This document shows positions 58,638 to 64,000 of a stretch of DNA of 64,000 nt, one piece after another. Location of the stretch: the NCBI GenBank assembly GCA_963930655.1, contig OZ005615.1:13038001-13102000 (forward strand), written 5' to 3'. Origin of the DNA: Myrica gale (taxonomy: Eukaryota > Streptophyta > Magnoliopsida > Fagales > Myricaceae). A model generated the notes under the pieces. The model had not been told where the DNA came from. It made no database searches and saw nothing but the letters and a program-made list of their open reading frames with translations. Every line of letters starts with the position of its first letter. Positions within the stretch are counted from its first letter, which is position 1. A program made the translations under genes and the position numbers.

Positions 58638-59323
58638 CATCCGGCCAAAAACTCCAAGTTTTTGTTTCTTCTTTTTATTTTCTCAGTTTTTCCGTTTTGA
58701 AAAACTGGCTTTTCGATAATGCAATCAAAATGAAGTTTTCCAGGCTGGGGCTTTTTACTTTATGAATAAGATGAACTGCTCTGAATCCCTGGCTAATGGA
58801 TAAAATATACAACAGGCTCGTTACTTTGTATATGGTTGAACTAGTAGGGATCCTCCTCTCAAATGACACAGTTTTCGCCTCAGGCAAATCCTTACTCAAT
58901 TGGGCTCGAAACTCAGATTTAATTTATCAGAAGGAAAAGCATCAGTTTACATGTGAATCACAAGACGACCAAACAGATGACAAACATTTCTTGAGTGCAT
59001 CATAAAGATCTAACTGGATAAGATGCATTTATATAACTGGGAACACTTTGTAAATGACAAATGGTTCAGAAAAGAACAGGGGTAGGATGGTGTGGTATAA
59101 AAATTCTCTCAGATATATACCTAGCATGCCTGCTGTAGTTGTACATGATTACTAGTTGGATTTCCACTATTTGATCATTAGGGCATCATACAGCCAACGT
59201 TCATAAGAAACACCATCATGAGACAGATTTTGTATTGATGACTGTTCAATCCAGCAACCACCAAACTCGTCCACGCGCTGCCCCCAGATCAAAGACCTAC
59301 GGATAATTCTGTTGGAACCTTGC
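58638..59323. other. 3' flank of the FTSHI2-like pseudogene
   Basis: AT-rich spacer; nothing recognised. Confidence 0.4.
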
Positions 59324-59917
59324 TCATACATTGCTCCCTATAGGTGCTTCCTTTTGGTTCATCATCATTTCCTGAAACTTCATACGTTTTGCAGTCTGGA
59401 TGTCAAGTATACTAGTTGACATTGGTTCAAGATTACCATGCAACTCGACTAGGTGCATGAATTCTTGTTTTGTTAAACTTTTTTTTTCAACAAGTTCATC
59501 AACCACAGCATCCATAAGCGGTTTTGCTGCAAAATCTGTCATAAAAGACATGAATGGTGAGAGTTTTTCGCATAAGCCCAAAAGAATGTGTTGCAATAGG
59601 GCTTCATTTACCTCTTTTGCACGTTCATTACAGGAGTTGACGATCCGCAATGCCTCTGAATCAATTCCTGAAATTTGATTTGCATTACAATGCTTTAGGA
59701 CTAGAACCATAGCCACAGGCTTTTTGTCCCTGAGGGACAAAATTGAATAACCTCGAGCAGAAATAGGAAGCATAAGAAGAGAACCATTAATTACATTAAT
59801 ACGATCCGCCACCCAGAAATGAGATAATCCATGATGTTTCTCAGAGAGGCCACCAAGAACTAGAGTCCGTGCAACTGGCCTAGCATTATCTGCTGTTTCA
59901 GCCCAAATCGTACTCAA

Positions 59918-61126
59918 CTGGAGTAATCAAAAGTATAAAATGAATCAACTAGACCATCGAGTCAAGAGTGAAAAGCAATAATATACTAATATCTATATCC
60001 TGATAAGCAGTACGAACAACTGCCCCACCAAGCCAGGCAGTGAACTTTTGATTTTATAAAACAACAAATCAAGAAAAGATAATAAGGCGTTGACAAGCAC
60101 TTCTGGGGACGGATACATCCTTTGATTAATAGAAGCCATATAACTTGAGTAGGTTATTTTGAAAAACCGCTGATTAACGTAGTTAGAGTAGAATCTTTTA
60201 CCTCTTAAATTGCTCTCTCATTACAGAGTAGTAGAGGCATAAAATCCTCTCTAGAAGAATACAGTGAGTTCACTACTCAACATGACCCTCCAGAACCCCA
60301 CCCACCCAAAAAAACAAGGGTTTAGCTATGTTGATCCCTTTCTTGAGCTTAATCAAGTTCAAGAAGTCAAACTAACAATTATGAGAAAATGTTGGATGGC
60401 CGATGCATGTGAATGTCCATTGTGCTTCATCAGAACATCTAATAAGAAAATATATGCTTGCAATGTTTGGAACAAGAGTATCTATGACTCACAAGGCTTA
60501 GAAAATATAGCCAGACTGCAGAGGGAGGGGGAAAATCCTTAATTTCACCGTGGACACGCAAATTCAACTACTACTCATGCGTGTCTCAGACTCTGCCTCA
60601 ATAAGAGAGGCCCAACTTTGAATAGCTAACTGTACTAAAAGGTAAAGAATAGTGTTGAGGTTTGAGCTCAGGACTTCAATGCCATGTCAAACCACCATTT
60701 TTAATCTCCCAAAACCTTAAGCTGGTACAAAGAGATGAGTTTAGTCATCTAGATCATATTCTAACAACCTGATACATGCTCACATAACTATGACTATAAC
60801 AAGACAAGGACAATACTTCCTCAAAACATATAATTGGGGCTCCAAAGTTATCTCTGCCAAACTATAACCTATATGCATCTGTAAAACCACTAAAAAATGT
60901 CAAAACACTTCCCTATAATGTATATATTGTATTCAACAATTCCTTTAACATCCCCACAGACATTCGCTCTGGAGCATTCTCCTTTCCTTAGGGAACTCAA
61001 TACTTCAACATTGAAAGAGGTCCTTTAATGCATTGAACTATAATTTTACTGCGCATTCAAATTTTTGCACCAGTGCTGTCGAAGCATTTTGAACATCCAC
61101 ATACAAACAAGTAAAGACTTTCTTAC
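59918..61126. other. Long intron of the FTSHI2-like pseudogene
   Basis: No coding match or transposon was recognised in this interval. It lies between exon remnants ending at 61127 and starting at 59917. Confidence 0.5.
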
Positions 61127-61407
61127 CTAATCCTCACCGTACCAAATTTCATCAGCTGCACGTGGTGCTAGTTGGACAGTGATATGGTCGAGGACCGATT
61201 GCCGACTGCACAGAATCAGGAAACAAGAGTGAAAATACATACAATTATGCATGTTGTAATCCTCACAACATTCTTTCAGAAAGATGAAAAAGAAATACTA
61301 ACGATACAAATGAAAACATACGTAAGCATTCCTTCATTAAATTTCATGGGATCCATTTTCATTCGAACATAACCCAATTCCCTACCAGCTCCAGGAGCAA
61401 TTGTGAC

Positions 61408-62576
61408 CTGCACCAACACAACAAACCGTCAGTAATCTCCAGTCATTACACAAGAACAAGAACATTCATCTGGAAGAGCAAGAACCAAATTGACAACAAG
61501 CTTGCAGCAATATAAGCAAACATGTCAACACCTAAATTTTAGGTTTACCATCCAATGACAAGGCAGAATTCATCAAAGATGCAGAATAAGAGGCAAAGTT
61601 CTAAGTAGACTTCTCGCTTATCAAAAAAATGTTCTAAGTAGACTTCTTGCTTCAATAATTTGATATTCAACAAAGACTTAGGTACAAAAAAAACTAGAAG
61701 AACGAGACGATAGACAGCAAAGAGATTGGAAATTACGTTTGTGCAGTAGAAGTCTAACTAATCCAATAATACAATATTATAATGGTGTGCAACAATACAT
61801 CCTTGTAAATGACAGTAGTGGTTGGAATTCTATTATGAATTCCTATTGTTTTCACTAGGAAACTCAACTGCTTGAGTTCAACACAACTAACGTGGTGTAG
61901 CATAATCTTAAGGTTTCCAAATGGACTAACATACCCAGCTACAAAATAAGAAAGGATATCTTTTTTTTTATAAATAAAATAAGAAAAGATATCTGCAATG
62001 ACTCAAGCAAAAATTGATTTGCAAGTGCACAGAAGAATCTAAAACTGGTGTGAAAAAGTTAGAAGGTAAAATGATGAACAATCTCCTGGCAGGAAATGAC
62101 ACTTTGGAGTGCATTTAGGGGCAAATCAGGAAGTAGTTCCTTTGTGTTGATTATGGTGTATGTGGAAATGAAAAGAATCCACACACCTTTGAGATATGTG
62201 AATTGCAGGTAATGAAGATGAAAATTTTCTTTTCAGCATCTTTTTATGATTGAAAAGAAGTCACTGCTTCACACTCCTTTTCATATTTGTTGTGCTTCTT
62301 CATTATTCTTAATTTTAAAGGTTAGACTTGATTTGGACCTTTCTCTAGCCATTGCTTCCTTTAGTCTTCTTTCTTAAAAAATATTCATTACCTACTAAAA
62401 GAAATCATAATGTTAAAGGTCTAAGATTGAAGTACAACATTAATGGGTTCAAATCAATCTCACTCCTGACCACAAAATAAAGAGAATGTGAATGAATGCA
62501 GCCATATATACTAGATATTATATGCCAAGGAAAAAAAACAAAAAAAAGGTTAAAAGTAGGAGCTTAAGGACCATAC
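61408..62576. other. Intron of the FTSHI2-like pseudogene
   Basis: Large AT-rich intron between the exon remnants at 62577 and 61407; nothing recognised. Confidence 0.5.
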
Positions 62577-63423
62577 AAACTCAATATTCTTAAGTGCAAG
62601 AAAGTTCACAGCAACAACAATCATTGCTGCTTCATTAATTGCTACTTGCTTCCATGTCTCTAGGCTCCTCCCGTTCCTATCTAGCATTCCTCTCTCTTCT
62701 ATTTGTGCAGCTTGCAACAAGTCATCAGTAGTAATCTGCAGCAGTACAACAAGTTCTTTATTGACACCATGGTAAAAGTGTGTCAAAGGAGCAGTTGTAA
62801 GAACACGGGGTCATCAGGCTAGCGTAAATAACTAATTCTACGACATGCAAAAACAAAGGAATACTTAACAAACCAACTGTACAAAAATGTGCAGATTAGA
62901 ACTTTAGCAGTTTCTAATTTAGTAATACCTATGTTCAAAAAATGATGTCCTCGCTACCTAACCACCAAATTCTTTTATCCCTTTTTGGACAGTCAAAAGA
63001 TACTTCCATGAAGTTTGTTTTTGCATTTTCATTTTTCATACTTTTTTATTTCAATTTCCACCTGAGCTCAATGCTGAATGTCAGAAAAATTCAATGTTTA
63101 GAAAATGAGGACTAACCTCGGTCCTCCCCTCTCGTATCATGTTGATAGCAGCAACCTCAACTATGTTGGCAAGCTCTGCACCAACCATTTCATCAGTCAT
63201 ACTAGCAACAACCATATAATCCACATCTTCAGCCATAGGTTTCTTACGCGCATGAACCTGTATGCAGCAAAACATGACAAATTGTAGAAACACTAAACTA
63301 GGAATTGATGGTGGACAAGTCTTGAGGGAGACTGCAGAAGGGCAATCTTGCAATGCCCCAAATGCAGTACTCACCATGAAAATGAATATTCGAGTTAGAC
63401 AGTACCTTTAAAATTTCAATTCA

Positions 63424-63513
<90 letters not shown>

Positions 63514-64000
63514 TCAATCAATGGTGATCACTTCCCCTCTTCCTTCAAACCCATCCAAGCAAGCAAAAGCTGAAGCACACACGTAGCATTGAACATCAAT
63601 ATACAAATTCAATTAAATGCAAAAATCTTTAAATGAAATATTCGGCAACCCAACCTGATTAAGAGTAGCATCACGTTCTTGTCCCCCAGAACCCTTAATC
63701 AGTCCACGTTCCCTTCCAACAGCATCCAGTTCGTCAATAAAAACAACAGACGGAGCCTATGCAAAAGAAAAGAAACAAAACAGAGATAACTACTGTATTC
63801 CATGATGCATAGCATGGTACAAACATCGAATGCCAAGAAAGAATCCAAATTCCATGAAAATGAGATAAACATTGACAAAGAAGTAGCATTAGGAAATATA
63901 ATTGTGTAAACAGTAATGAAAAAAGGTTTAAAACGCATGTCACCATTTGATCTCCAGGAATGCAAGAATATTACTGGCAATTGGACGACCAAGACTTTTA

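Overview
This is nuclear DNA of a flowering plant, most likely a eudicot. Genes are split by AT-rich introns with GT/AG borders, and the families present are plant ones: a DREB-type AP2/ERF factor, an early nodulin-like phytocyanin, PGG-type ankyrin membrane proteins and an FTSHI2-like chloroplast protein. Much of the rest is transposon sequence: chromodomain Ty3 LTR elements, a plant L1 with a C-terminal RNase H, and hAT-type and other small inverted-repeat elements. I cannot name the species. || Layout. 1-2.6 kb: right-hand part of a long LTR. 2.87-10.96 kb: a Reina-like chromovirus on the minus strand (TSD AGTAT), with a second, smaller LTR element inside it (7690-10367, TSD TACTA). 11.6-15.4 kb: a nine-exon minus-strand gene for a 358-aa seven-transmembrane protein, rebuilt here exon by exon. 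15.4-27.6 kb: intergenic DNA with hAT-type elements and an AT-rich dispersed repeat. 27.68-28.38 kb: an intronless DREB/ERF gene. 29.3-34 kb: a transposon cluster, including a 3' LTR with remnants nested in an older foldback element. 35.36 kb: tRNA-Arg(UCU). 39.73-42.45 kb and 53.67-56.00 kb: two paralogous three-exon ankyrin-PGG genes in direct orientation. They are separated by a 6.6-kb L1 with a 16-bp TSD and by a GC-rich poly(A) retroposon with a 15-bp TSD. 56.5-57.6 kb: an early nodulin-like gene (minus). 57.9-58.6 kb: a hAT-type element carrying GC-rich foreign-looking sequence. 59.3-64 kb (minus): the 3' half of an intron-containing FTSHI2-like pseudogene that runs off the right edge. 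|| Main points. The L1 carries about 375 bp of in-frame APO-family coding sequence between its 5' target-site duplication and its own 5' region, best explained by template switching during retrotransposition. The first ankyrin gene has a recent in-frame 52-codon tandem duplication directly before its membrane domain. The GC-rich retroposon is followed by a second, 21-bp poly(A) insertion that used the same target again. At least four hAT-type elements share a 3' end of about 150 bp. I see no operon-like or cluster logic among the host genes; apart from the ankyrin pair they look unrelated.
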